The position numbers were made by a program, and so were the translations under genes. The notes beneath the pieces were generated by a model, which saw only the letters and a list, made by a program, of their open reading frames with translations, made no database searches and was not told the DNA's origin. From assembly GCF_014646155.1 (NCBI RefSeq), contig NZ_BMMX01000018.1, forward strand, positions 1 through 64,000: a DNA stretch of 64,000 nucleotides, in the 5' to 3' direction. The DNA comes from Mangrovihabitans endophyticus (GTDB lineage Bacteria > Actinomycetota > Actinomycetes > Mycobacteriales > Micromonosporaceae). Shown here one piece after another: positions 47,668 to 56,037 of the stretch (the stretch's first letter is position 1; each line of letters opens with the position of its first letter).

Positions 47668-48580
47668 CCGGCACGCCCGCGCCCTTCACCATGGCCTGCA
47701 CCGCCCGGGGCGTGGCGGTGAACCGGATCAGTTCGGCCGCCGCCGGTGGCGGGTCCGGTTCGGCCAGGGCGACGGCGTGCCACACCCCGTCCAGGTGCAG
47801 GTTCGCCCCGGACAACCGGACCAGGCGACCACCGGCCAGGTCCTGGGCGACGGCGAAGGACAGCACCGGGGCGATCCCCTTGTTGCGTTTGGCCTCCTCC
47901 ACCGCGGCCGCGTGGCTCTGGAAGATCTGCTGGTGCTCCTCGGGCACCCCGAGGCGGCGCAGCAGGGCGGGCACCGCGCCGAGCGACCCGGCGGCGGACG
48001 GGCCGAGCAGCCAGGTCTGCTCGCGCACGCGGGCGATGTTCACCGGCGCACCCGCCAGCGGATGCTCCGGACCGGCCACCAGGATCAGATGGATGTTCAT
48101 CACCGGGCGCACGGCCAGCGGGGTCCCCGGATCCTCCGGGCGCGGGCCGATCGCCACGTCCGCCGCACGGGTGCGCAGCAGCGACACGAACCGGCCCGGG
48201 TTGCACACGCTGAGCTCCACGTCCAGGTCCGCGGCGCGAGCCGAGAACGCCTCCAGCAGTCCCGGCGCGGCGTGCTCGGCGAACAGGCTGGACGCCGCCA
48301 CGCGCAGCAGCCGTCGTCCCTGCCCCGCCTGGGTGACCTCCAGAATCGTGCGGTCCTGCAAGCCGATCAGCTCGGCGGAGCGGCCCGCGAGACGCAGACC
48401 GCCGGGCGTGAAGGCGAGACCCGCCCCGGTGCGGTTGAAAAGCTGATCGCCGAGTTCCCGGCGGAGCTGGCCGATGTGCAACGACACCGCCGACTCGGAC
48501 ACCTGTAGTTCCGCGGCGGCCTGCTTGACCGAACCGAGACGCACCACGGCGGCGAACGCCCGTAGCTGAGTCGGCGTCAT
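47624..48580 (-). CDS. LysR-family transcriptional regulator
   Basis: A 318-residue LysR regulator. The N-terminal winged helix is clear (MTPTQLRAFAAVVRLGSVKQ, AAAELQVSESAVSLHIGQLR), followed by a periplasmic-binding-protein-like effector domain (LLRVAASSLFAEHAAPGLLE; ELSVCNPGRFVSLLRTRAAD). It lies tail to tail with coxE, overlapping by 44 bases, so antisense transcription of either could affect the other. LysR genes are often found next to cox clusters, making it a candidate CO-dehydrogenase regulator, though it could act on unrelated genes. The ribosome site is weak. Confidence 0.9.
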   Translation of the reverse strand: MTPTQLRAFAAVVRLGSVKQAAAELQVSESAVSLHIGQLRRELGDQLFNRTGAGLAFTPGGLRLAGRSAELIGLQDRTILEVTQAGQGRRLLRVAASSLFAEHAAPGLLEAFSARAADLDVELSVCNPGRFVSLLRTRAADVAIGPRPEDPGTPLAVRPVMNIHLILVAGPEHPLAGAPVNIARVREQTWLLGPSAAGSLGAVPALLRRLGVPEEHQQIFQSHAAAVEEAKRNKGIAPVLSFAVAQDLAGGRLVRLSGANLHLDGVWHAVALAEPDPPPAAAELIRFTATPRAVQAMVKGAGVPVSRFRPAVHVTLWS

Positions 48581-48918
48581 CGCACCGCACACCGTCTCGT
48601 CAAGGCCACCCTCCGCCGGTCCACCTCGACGATAGCGCCTCCGGATCGCCGTGCCGCGCCCGACCAGCGGTCTTTCGGCGAACGCGATCTCTCGGCGGAG
48701 GGGGATCGGGTCCGGCCGCCGCCACGTCCGGACCCGATCCCGCCCCTCACCTCCGCCGGTCACCGAGCGGCACACCACAGTCACGTTCCAGCCGGGACTG
48801 CGGGGCACGGCGACGGCGCCATGGCCGTGCGGCGGCGACGCCTGTCGACCGTAGGCCGGACACTCTCCCCCATAGAGATCAATTGCAGGCGGCTTCGGCG
48901 GTGCAAGAACCGGCTCGG
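48581..48918. other. Intergenic region with a terminator, 338 bases
   Basis: Separates the LysR gene from the XRE-type gene, both on the minus strand. It holds the perfect hairpin at 48702-48741 (described separately) and presumably the LysR promoter. CCATGG and AATTG motifs near 48820-48890 have no obvious meaning. No coding sequence recognised. Confidence 0.55.
48702..48741 (-). terminator. Terminator hairpin downstream of the XRE-type gene
   Basis: A perfect 14-bp stem GGGATCGGGTCCGG / CCGGACCCGATCCC with a 12-base loop. On the minus strand it lies 178 bases after the XRE gene and 122 bases before the LysR start, so it would end the former transcript. Confidence 0.7.
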
Positions 48919-50544
48919 TCAGCGCCGGACACTGGCGTACAGGTGCTCCGGGATGTCCAGCCACCAGGCCGCAGCCGCCCGGACCGGCGAACAGACCTCG
49001 GCATCGCGGCTCAGATCGGCCAGCACCGCCCGTTGCCCCGCCACCCCGATGCTGTAGACGGTGCCGGTGAGCGCGTCGGCGCCCGCGGTGCCCCGCCGGA
49101 ACCGCTGCTGCTGCGCGCCCAGCGCGGCCCGCCAGAAGCCGGGATCGTTGCCGCAACCCAGGTGACCGACCCCGAACGTGGCCTCCTTGACCAGCGGGTC
49201 CGGCCACCCCGGACCGGTGACGATGCCCTCCAGCAGCGGCCGTTGCTCCGCGCCGCCCAGCGTGCGCAGGGCGGCCACCAGGCGTGTGCCCAGCCCGGTG
49301 CGGTCCGTCGCGGCCCGGCTCAGCTCGTCGGCCAACGCCGCGGCCAGCCCTTCCCGGTGTGGTGTCGCGGAGACCAGCATCGCGCTGTAGAGCCGGGCGT
49401 CGCTCACCGGATGGAACAGGGTTTCGGCCACCAGGTGAGCGAAGATGTCACCCCGCATTCCGGTACGCGTGTCGGCGCCCGCCGCGCCACCGGCCGCCTC
49501 CGCGATCCGCATGGCCAGCGCCGACTCGTCGAACGACAGCCCCGGTCCGCGGGCCGGGACGGCCGCCCGCGCCGGACCCGCCGGCACCGGCCGCCGGTGC
49601 AGGTGCGGCGCACGCCGGCGCAGCAGCGCCGCCACCGGACGCGCATCCGCTTGGTGCACCGGATCATCCCGCAGTTCGGCGATGTGCCCGGCCAGCACCC
49701 CGAGCTGGTCGGCGGTGAAGTGCCCGAAGCGGATCTTGCGTAAGCACGCCAGCAGCGCACCAGTCAGCGCGCGGTCGTTGGTCGGGTGGGCGAGCTGGGC
49801 GAGAACGTGGCGGGCCGCATCCGGGTGCGCGCTGGCGTCGAGCACCCCGACCGTCTCGATGAACACCTGGTTGGTGCGGTCCGCCGCGAGGCTCGCGCAC
49901 GCGGCGACCGCCTCCGGACCACAGGACGGATGATCCAGCAGCCGGTTGAGCGCCTCGAAACGCCGCCGCCACGGCACCCCGTGCGAAATGATCATCTCCC
50001 GGAGCAGCCGCTCCGCAAGCTCGGCACGGGTGGCGCGGGGCGCCAGGACAAGCTGCGGGGTGGCGGCGATCCGGGCGGACAGGGCGTCCCAGTGCGCACC
50101 GGTCATGGTGGCCCGGGACAGCGCGCGTTCGAGCAGCTCGTCCAGGTCGGCCCGGTTGCCGAGCCGGTCCGGAAGGTACGGGTCGTCGCCGGGGTTCGCG
50201 GTGAAGCGGCGCACCGTCTCCACCATCGTGGCCATGTTTCCGGACGCGACGCCGAGCAGTTCCTCGTAGCGGCGCACGGCGGAACTGGGCGGCAGCACGG
50301 TGCCGGTCTCCCACCGCGAGATGGTGCTCTCGTGCATGCCGGCGGGCCAGGCGCCGCCGGGGAACGCCAGGGCGAAATGCTTGGCCCGGGTCCACCGAGA
50401 GTCACCGCCGTGCACCCGGTTGGACCGCAACAACCAGCCGATGCGCTCGGCGGTGGACGGGCAGGGCGACGGCACCGACTCCGAAGCACTCACGTGTACC
50501 GTACGAGCGGCGACGGGACACGCGGCGGTCATCATGCCGGGCAT
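48919..50544 (-). CDS. XRE-type helix-turn-helix protein with long helical C-terminal region
   Basis: A 541-residue putative regulator. The N-terminal HTH is split but recognisable: AERIGWLLRSNRVHGGDSRW, then ESTISRWETGTVLPPSSAVRRYEELLG, where ISRWE is the XRE recognition helix. The remainder is helical and repeat-like (HVLAQLAHPTNDRALTGALL; VKEATFGVGHLGCGNDPGFW), resembling HEAT or TPR solenoids. Similar proteins are common in actinobacteria and have no defined ligand. The start is uncertain: ATG 50544, 50535 or 50532 all fit. It lies beside the hairpin element at 50639-50902, with its promoter probably between. Confidence 0.72.
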   Translation of the reverse strand: MPGMMTAACPVAARTVHVSASESVPSPCPSTAERIGWLLRSNRVHGGDSRWTRAKHFALAFPGGAWPAGMHESTISRWETGTVLPPSSAVRRYEELLGVASGNMATMVETVRRFTANPGDDPYLPDRLGNRADLDELLERALSRATMTGAHWDALSARIAATPQLVLAPRATRAELAERLLREMIISHGVPWRRRFEALNRLLDHPSCGPEAVAACASLAADRTNQVFIETVGVLDASAHPDAARHVLAQLAHPTNDRALTGALLACLRKIRFGHFTADQLGVLAGHIAELRDDPVHQADARPVAALLRRRAPHLHRRPVPAGPARAAVPARGPGLSFDESALAMRIAEAAGGAAGADTRTGMRGDIFAHLVAETLFHPVSDARLYSAMLVSATPHREGLAAALADELSRAATDRTGLGTRLVAALRTLGGAEQRPLLEGIVTGPGWPDPLVKEATFGVGHLGCGNDPGFWRAALGAQQQRFRRGTAGADALTGTVYSIGVAGQRAVLADLSRDAEVCSPVRAAAAWWLDIPEHLYASVRR

Positions 50545-50902
50545 CGTAGCCACGCACCGGCATCCCACGGTCCACTTTGCACCAAAATGGCATGATCGTG
50601 CACCGACGATGGCACGCATCGACACCCATGCGGGTAGCCCCCCCACCTCGCCCGCCCCGCCCCCACCCGGCACGCCCCTCACCCGCCCCCCGCCACGCCG
50701 CCCCCGCGCCAGGCAGGCGGGACACGCCGATGCCACCCCCGCCGATCTTGATGTTTGTGGTCCGGCTTATGCGACATAGCCACACGAATCGACCACACCA
50801 AGTCCAAGATCGACGGGGCGAGGGGCGGAGGCGGGCGGGGCGGGGCGGGGGGCGGGCGGGGGCGAGGGGGCGGGCGGGGTGCGAGGGCGGGCGGGGGCGG
50901 GC
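50545..50902. other. Intergenic palindrome with C-rich left and G-rich right flanks
   Basis: Between the XRE gene and the aminotransferase gene. About 50639-50740 is almost pure C with few G (plus strand), and 50814-50902 is almost pure G (runs such as GGGCGGGGCGGGGCGGGG). Between them, 50741-50816 is an imperfect hairpin: CGATCTTG...GTGGTC...GGCTTATG-CGA-CATAGCC...GACCAC...CAAGATCG. The whole block can pair with itself over about 260 bases. The G-runs could form quadruplexes. I recall similar CAAGATCG-plus-GGGGCGGGGC intergenic elements in Micromonosporaceae, but cannot check this here. Confidence 0.8.
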
Positions 50903-52204
50903 TCAGATGGCCTCCGCCTGGGCGGTGCGGACCGCCGCGGTGAGGATCTCCAGGCCCTCACGTGCCTCCGCCTCGGTCAGCGTCAGCGGCGGACCCATCC
51001 GCAGCACGTTGTTGTGCAGGCCGCCCTTGCCCACCAGCAGGCCGCCGGCGCGGCACTCGTCGAAGACCCGCAGGGTGGCGGCCACGTCCGGTTCGCCGGT
51101 GCCGGGGCGGGTGAACTCGACGCCGATCATCAACCCGCGACCGCGGACCTCGGCCACGATCGGTGACGTGGCCGCCAGCTCGCGCAGTCCGTCCAGCAGG
51201 ATCGCGCCCACCCGCCGGGCGTTCTCCTGCAGGTCATGGTCGAGCACGTAGTCGAGCACCGCGTTGCCGGCCGCGCAGGACACCGGGTTGCCACCGAAGG
51301 TGGAGAAGCTGATCGCGGGCACCGCGTTCATCACGTCCGCCCGGCCCACCACACCGCCCAGCGCGAATCCGTTGCCGATGCCCTTGGCGAAGGTGATCAG
51401 GTCCGGGGTGACGTCGTGCGCCTGATATCCCCAGAAGTGGTCGCCGGTACGGCCCCAGCCGGTCTGCACCTCGTCGGCGATCAGCAGGATGCCGTGTTCG
51501 TCGAGCTCCTTCTTCAGCGCGCCGAGCAGCCCGTCCGGGGCGTGCACGAACCCGCCGACGCCCTGGATCGGCTCGGCGATCAGCGCCGCGACGTCCCCGG
51601 CGGTGACCGTGGCCAGGGTCTCGCGCAGCTCGGACACCGCCGCCTCGATGTGGTCGGCGTCGGTCAGCCCGGCCATCCGGCCGCGCAGCCGCTCGCCGGA
51701 GGGCAGCCAGGACACCTGGACCGGGCTCAGCGAACTGGCCGACCAGCTACGGTGACCGGTGATCGCCATGGTGGCGAAGGTCCGGCCGTGGTAGCTGTTC
51801 TTGATCGCCAGGATCTGGTTGGACCGGCGCACGTTGGTGGCGAACAGCAGGGCCGCCTCGTTCGCCTCGCTGCCGGAGTTGGTGAAGAAGACCCGCGCGT
51901 CGGGGATGCCGGAGACCCGGGCGATCTTCTCGGCCAGCTCGATCTGCCGGCGGATCAGGTACAGGGTGGAGGTGTGCGCGACGCCGGTGCGCAACTGCTC
52001 CTGCACCGCCTCGCGGATCTCCGGGATGTCGTAGCCGATCATCGTGGTCAGCACCCCGCCGAAGAAGTCCAGATAGGTCTTCCCGGAGGCGTCGGTGACC
52101 CGGCGCCCGGAACCGGACACGATCTCCAGGGCGTCGCCGCCGTAGTACACCGGCATCCAGGCTGGCATCACCGCACGGTGCCGGTCGAGCAGTTCGTCGG
52201 TCAT
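50903..52204 (-). CDS. Class III PLP aminotransferase, probably beta-alanine/beta-aminoisobutyrate specific
   Basis: A 433-residue fold-type I aminotransferase (AGXT2/4-aminobutyrate branch): TYLDFFGGVLTTMIGYDIPE, FFTNSGSEANEAAL, SYHGRTFATMAITGH, IADEVQTGWGRTG, and the PLP lysine K274 in ITFAKGIGNGFALGG. From its neighbours (beta-ureidopropionase, dihydropyrimidinase, methylmalonate-semialdehyde dehydrogenase), it most likely removes the amino group of beta-alanine and beta-aminoisobutyrate. The exact donor and acceptor are inferred. ATG 52204 follows TGGAGGCGC. It is second in a minus-strand pair with the MocR gene, 41 bases downstream. Confidence 0.9.
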   Translation of the reverse strand: MTDELLDRHRAVMPAWMPVYYGGDALEIVSGSGRRVTDASGKTYLDFFGGVLTTMIGYDIPEIREAVQEQLRTGVAHTSTLYLIRRQIELAEKIARVSGIPDARVFFTNSGSEANEAALLFATNVRRSNQILAIKNSYHGRTFATMAITGHRSWSASSLSPVQVSWLPSGERLRGRMAGLTDADHIEAAVSELRETLATVTAGDVAALIAEPIQGVGGFVHAPDGLLGALKKELDEHGILLIADEVQTGWGRTGDHFWGYQAHDVTPDLITFAKGIGNGFALGGVVGRADVMNAVPAISFSTFGGNPVSCAAGNAVLDYVLDHDLQENARRVGAILLDGLRELAATSPIVAEVRGRGLMIGVEFTRPGTGEPDVAATLRVFDECRAGGLLVGKGGLHNNVLRMGPPLTLTEAEAREGLEILTAAVRTAQAEAI

Positions 52205-52245
52205 CTGCGCCTCCAGAGAAGTCCGAGGTCATTTGAGGGGTGGGG

Positions 52246-53634
52246 TCAGCGCCAGCCGCGAGGGTGTGCCGGGGGGCGCGCGCCGCCGCCCGCCGCCGGG
52301 TCCGCCGCGGCCGCCGCCAGCACGGCCGCGAGCTCGTCGAATCCGTCGCGGACCAGGCCGGCGGTCACCCGTACGTGGTCGCCGGTGGACGGCCCGGCGA
52401 AGAACGGCGCGCCGGGGGCGACCGCGATGCCGTGCCCGGCCAGGGTGAGCATGGCGGCGTGCTGGTCGGCGACCGGCAGCCACAGGTTGATCCCGTCGCC
52501 GGCCGGGGCGTGCAGGCCGTGCCGGGCCAGCGCACGCACCAGGCAGGTGCGGCGCCGGGCGTACTCGTCGCGGGCGTGCGCGATCCGCGCCACGGCCGCC
52601 GGGGAGGTGAGCAGGTCGAGCAGCACCGCCTGGAGCAGCCTGCTGGACCATCCGGGGCCGAGCAGGCGCCGGTCGGCCACCGCGTCGACCACCGTCGCCG
52701 GGCCGCCGACCGCGGCGAGCCGCAGGTCCGGGCCGTGACTCTTGGAGAAGCTGGAGACGTGCACGGTGCGGTCACTCAGATGCGTGCCGATGCTGACCGC
52801 CGGGGCCGAGGCGATGTCGCCGGCGTGGTCGTCCTCGACCACCATCACGTCCGGGAATCCGGCCAGCACGGTGGCCAGTTCGGCGGCCCGCCGCGCGCTC
52901 ATCCCGGCGCCGGTCGGATTGTGTGCCCGCGGCTGCAGGAACACCGCGGCCGGAGCGAACTCGGTGAGCGAGGCCGCCAGTTCATCGGGCAGCAGGCCGT
53001 CCGCGTCGACCGGCACCCCGACCACCGCCGCGCCGAGGGTGTCGAGCAGGTCGAGCATCGGCGGGAAGGCCGGGTTCTCCACCACCACGTGATCGCCGAA
53101 GCGAACCAGCACGGCCGCCACCCGGTCGAGGGCGTCCAGCGCGCCGTCGGTGACGGTGATCCGGGCGGGCGGGTACGGCCAGCGGGCGCGCAGCACGGTC
53201 TCCAGGCCGGGCAGCACCGGTGCGTCGAGGTAGGACGTGGTGAGCTGGCCGTCGCCGACGCGGCGCAGCGCCTCCGCGAGGTCGGGCAGCAGGTCGTGGT
53301 CGGGCACGCCGGTGGACAGGTCGCGGGCGGCGCCCGGCGCGGCGGCGGCCAGTTGGGCGTACCGCAGCCGTTGCCGACCGGGACCGGCCACGAACGTACC
53401 GGAACGTCCCCGGGTGCGGATGGCCCCGGCACGGGTCAGGCTCCCCCAGGCCTCGCTCACCGTGGTCGGGCTGACGCCGAGCTCGCGGGCGACGTCGCGC
53501 ACGGTGGGGAGGCGGCTGCCGGGCGGCAGGCTGCCTGCGGTGATCAGGCGGCTCACGGCGGCCGCGATGCCGCGGGCGCTGCGATCACCGACCGCGCCCG
53601 CGATCAGGGAGAGCAAATTACCGCTCCGAAACAT
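52246..53634 (-). CDS. MocR-type regulator: GntR helix-turn-helix fused to aminotransferase domain
   Basis: A 462-residue regulator. The N-terminal GntR winged helix (PPGSRLPTVRDVARELGVSP, TTVSEAWGSLTRAGAI) is joined to a class I aminotransferase-like domain with the PLP lysine K298 in SSFSKSHGPDLR. MocR proteins such as GabR and PdxR sense amino acids or vitamers through PLP; beta-alanine would suit this locus. ATG 53634 is chosen: a TTGACA promoter at 53701-53706 (minus strand) lies just upstream, so the longer frame to 53706 would start inside the promoter. Divergent from the pyrimidine-degradation operon, which it probably controls. Confidence 0.88.
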   Translation of the reverse strand: MFRSGNLLSLIAGAVGDRSARGIAAAVSRLITAGSLPPGSRLPTVRDVARELGVSPTTVSEAWGSLTRAGAIRTRGRSGTFVAGPGRQRLRYAQLAAAAPGAARDLSTGVPDHDLLPDLAEALRRVGDGQLTTSYLDAPVLPGLETVLRARWPYPPARITVTDGALDALDRVAAVLVRFGDHVVVENPAFPPMLDLLDTLGAAVVGVPVDADGLLPDELAASLTEFAPAAVFLQPRAHNPTGAGMSARRAAELATVLAGFPDVMVVEDDHAGDIASAPAVSIGTHLSDRTVHVSSFSKSHGPDLRLAAVGGPATVVDAVADRRLLGPGWSSRLLQAVLLDLLTSPAAVARIAHARDEYARRRTCLVRALARHGLHAPAGDGINLWLPVADQHAAMLTLAGHGIAVAPGAPFFAGPSTGDHVRVTAGLVRDGFDELAAVLAAAAADPAAGGGARPPAHPRGWR

Positions 53635-53706
53635 GTCGTAACAGTTGGGCAATTGTTCACCCGAATCTGTGTCGTAGTGTCCTACGGCATCCGGGCCCGA
53701 TGTCAA
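53634..53706. promoter_or_regulatory. MocR promoter and candidate operator
   Basis: On the minus strand TTGACA (53701-53706) is followed after 16 bases by TAGGAC (53679-53684), a fair promoter. Between it and the MocR start are an inverted repeat ACAGTTGGGCAATTGT (53641-53656, one mismatch) and two direct TGTCGTA repeats (53634, 53670). MocR-type dimers often bind direct repeats near the divergent promoter. The boundaries of the real site are inferred. Confidence 0.5.
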
Positions 53707-53791
53707 GCCACGGCGAGGGGCGATGACAGATGGTCAGTCGGCGATCACAATCGCAGGGTGACCCACGCCACGCGTACGGGAAAGGGGCAAC

Positions 53792-54631
53792 ATGGTTGAC
53801 GTCATCCGCGCCGCGCTGGTCCAGACCACCTGGACAGGCGACAAGGAGTCAATGATCAAGGCGCACGAGGACTACGCCCGCGACGCCGCCGGCCAGGGCG
53901 CCAAGGTGATCTGCTTCCAGGAGCTGTTCTACGGCCCGTACTTCTGCCAGGTGCAGGACTCGGCCTATTACGACTACGCCGAGGCGATTCCCGGCCCGAC
54001 CACCGAACGGTTCCAGGCGCTCGCCGCCGAACTGGGCATGGTGATGATCCTGCCGATGTACGAGCAGGAGCAGCCGGGCGTGCTCTACAACACCGCCGCG
54101 GTCCTCGACGCCGACGGCACCTACCTCGGCAAGTACCGCAAGAACCACATCCCCCAGGTGAAGGGCTTCTGGGAGAAGTTCTACTTCCGGCCGGGCAACC
54201 TGGGCTATCCGGTGTTCGACACCGCGGTCGGCCGGATCGGCGTCTACATCTGTTACGACCGGCACTTCCCGGAGGGCTGGCGGGCGCTGGGCCTGGCCGG
54301 GGCCCGGATCGTGTTCAACCCCTCGGCCACCAGCCGGGGCCTGTCCAGCTATCTGTGGCAGCTTGAGCAGCCGGCCAGCGCGGTGGCCAACGAATACTTC
54401 ATCGGCGCCATCAACCGGGTGGGCATCGAGCCGCTGGGCGACGACGACTTCTACGGCCAGTCGTACTTCGTGGACCCGGAGGGCAAGTTCGTCGGCGACG
54501 TCGGCGACGGCCACAACCCCGAGCTGATCGTGCGCGACCTGGACATGAGCCTGCTGTCCACGGTCCGCGACCGCTGGCAGTTCTACCGCGACCGGCGGCC
54601 GGAGTCCTATGCGGGGCTGGTGACACCGTGA
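53792..54631 (+). CDS. Nitrilase-superfamily amidohydrolase, probable beta-ureidopropionase
   Basis: A 279-residue carbon-nitrogen hydrolase with the catalytic triad E44 (FQELFYGPYF), K117 (YRKNHIP) and C154 (YICYDRHFPEG). It probably hydrolyses N-carbamoyl-beta-alanine to beta-alanine, CO2 and ammonia, the third step of reductive pyrimidine breakdown. N-carbamoylputrescine amidases look similar, so the assignment rests on the dihydropyrimidinase next door. ATG 53792 follows AAAGGGGC. First gene of the plus-strand operon; its stop overlaps the next GTG (GTGA). Confidence 0.9.
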   Translation: MVDVIRAALVQTTWTGDKESMIKAHEDYARDAAGQGAKVICFQELFYGPYFCQVQDSAYYDYAEAIPGPTTERFQALAAELGMVMILPMYEQEQPGVLYNTAAVLDADGTYLGKYRKNHIPQVKGFWEKFYFRPGNLGYPVFDTAVGRIGVYICYDRHFPEGWRALGLAGARIVFNPSATSRGLSSYLWQLEQPASAVANEYFIGAINRVGIEPLGDDDFYGQSYFVDPEGKFVGDVGDGHNPELIVRDLDMSLLSTVRDRWQFYRDRRPESYAGLVTP

Positions 54632-56025
54632 AGCTGATCAAGGGTGGCACGGTGGTCAACGCCACCGGGCCGGTGCAGGCCGACGTGCTCATCGACGACG
54701 AGACCATCGCGGCGCTGTTCGCACCCGGGCGCGGGCCCGGCGACGTGGAGACCATCGACGCCACCGGCAAGTACGTGATCCCGGGCGCGATCGACGCGCA
54801 CACGCACATGCAGATGCCGTTCGGTGGCACGCAGGCCAGCGACACCTTCGACACCGGCACCCGGGCGGCCGCGATCGGCGGCACCACCACGATCATCGAC
54901 TTCGCCATCCAGCGGTACGGCGAGGTGGTGCAGGACGGCCTGGCCGCGTGGCACGCCAAGACCGAGGGCCGGTGCCACATCGACTACGGCTTCCACATGA
55001 TTCTCGGCGGCGTGGACGACGACGCCCTCAAGGCGATGGACCAGCTCGTCGCCGACGAGGGCATCACCAGCTTCAAGCTGTTCATGGCCTACCCCGGGGT
55101 GTTCTACTCCGACGACGGCCAGATCCTGCGGGCGATGCAGAAGGCGCGCGACAACGGCGCCATGATCATGATGCACGCGGAGAACGGGCCGGCCATCGAC
55201 GTCCTGGTCAAGCAGGCCCTGGAACGCGGCGAGACGGACCCGGTCCACCACGGCATCACCCGACCGCAGGAACTGGAGGCGGAGGCCACCAGCCGAGCGA
55301 TCTGGCTGGCCGGGGTGGCCGCCGACTGCCCGCTCTACATCGTGCACCTGTCCGCCAGCAAGGCCCTGGAACAGGTGGCCGCGGCCCGCGACACCGGCCG
55401 CAACGTGTTCGCCGAGACCTGCCCGCAGTATCTGTACCTGACCCTGGAGGACCAGCTCGGCGCGCCCGGCTTCGAGGGCGCCAAGTGGGTCTGCTCCACC
55501 CCGCTGCGCAGCAAGCACGAGAGTCACCGCGCCGACCTGTGGCAGGGCCTGCGCACCAACGACCTGTCCGTGGTCTCCACCGACCACTGTCCCTTCTGCA
55601 TGAAGGATCAGAAGGAGATGGGCATCGGGGACTTCTCCAAGATCCCCAACGGCATCGGCAGCGTGGAGCACCGGGTGGATCTGCTCTACCAGGGTGTGGT
55701 GGACAAGAAGCTGTCGCTGGCCCGCTGGGTGGAGACCATCGCCACCACCCCGGCCCGGATGTTCGGCCTCTACCCGCGCAAGGGCGTGCTCGCGCCCGGC
55801 GCGGACGCCGACATCGTGGTCTACGACCCGGCCGGACGTACCCGGATCAGCGTCCAGACGCACCACATGAACATGGACTACTCCGCCTGGGAAGGCTGGG
55901 AGATCGACGGCGCGGTGGACACCGTGCTGTCCCGCGGCGAGGTGATCAGCTCCGGCGGGCAGTACCGGGGCCGCGCCGGCCACGGCCGGTTCGTCCGGCG
56001 CGGGCTGTCCGACTACCTGCGCTAG
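54628..56025 (+). CDS. Dihydropyrimidinase (D-hydantoinase family)
   Basis: Opens the ring of dihydrouracil or dihydrothymine to the N-carbamoyl-beta-amino acid. 465 residues of the cyclic amidohydrolase family: metal ligands H58 and H60 in DAHTHMQMPFGG, carbamylated lysine K150 in SFKLFMAYPG with Y155 next to it, then HAENG, VHLSASKALEQV (third His) and STDHCPF (Asp). Hydantoinases are so close that hydantoin may also be used. GTG 54628 overlaps the previous stop. The next gene begins 12 bases after this one. Confidence 0.93.
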   Translation: MKLIKGGTVVNATGPVQADVLIDDETIAALFAPGRGPGDVETIDATGKYVIPGAIDAHTHMQMPFGGTQASDTFDTGTRAAAIGGTTTIIDFAIQRYGEVVQDGLAAWHAKTEGRCHIDYGFHMILGGVDDDALKAMDQLVADEGITSFKLFMAYPGVFYSDDGQILRAMQKARDNGAMIMMHAENGPAIDVLVKQALERGETDPVHHGITRPQELEAEATSRAIWLAGVAADCPLYIVHLSASKALEQVAAARDTGRNVFAETCPQYLYLTLEDQLGAPGFEGAKWVCSTPLRSKHESHRADLWQGLRTNDLSVVSTDHCPFCMKDQKEMGIGDFSKIPNGIGSVEHRVDLLYQGVVDKKLSLARWVETIATTPARMFGLYPRKGVLAPGADADIVVYDPAGRTRISVQTHHMNMDYSAWEGWEIDGAVDTVLSRGEVISSGGQYRGRAGHGRFVRRGLSDYLR

Positions 56026-56037
56026 GAAGGAGACCGC

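Noticed and set aside
53635..53706. Earlier start for the MocR gene
   Set aside because: The segment contains a TTGACA/TAGGAC promoter and repeat boxes on the same strand, and extra residues are not GntR-like.
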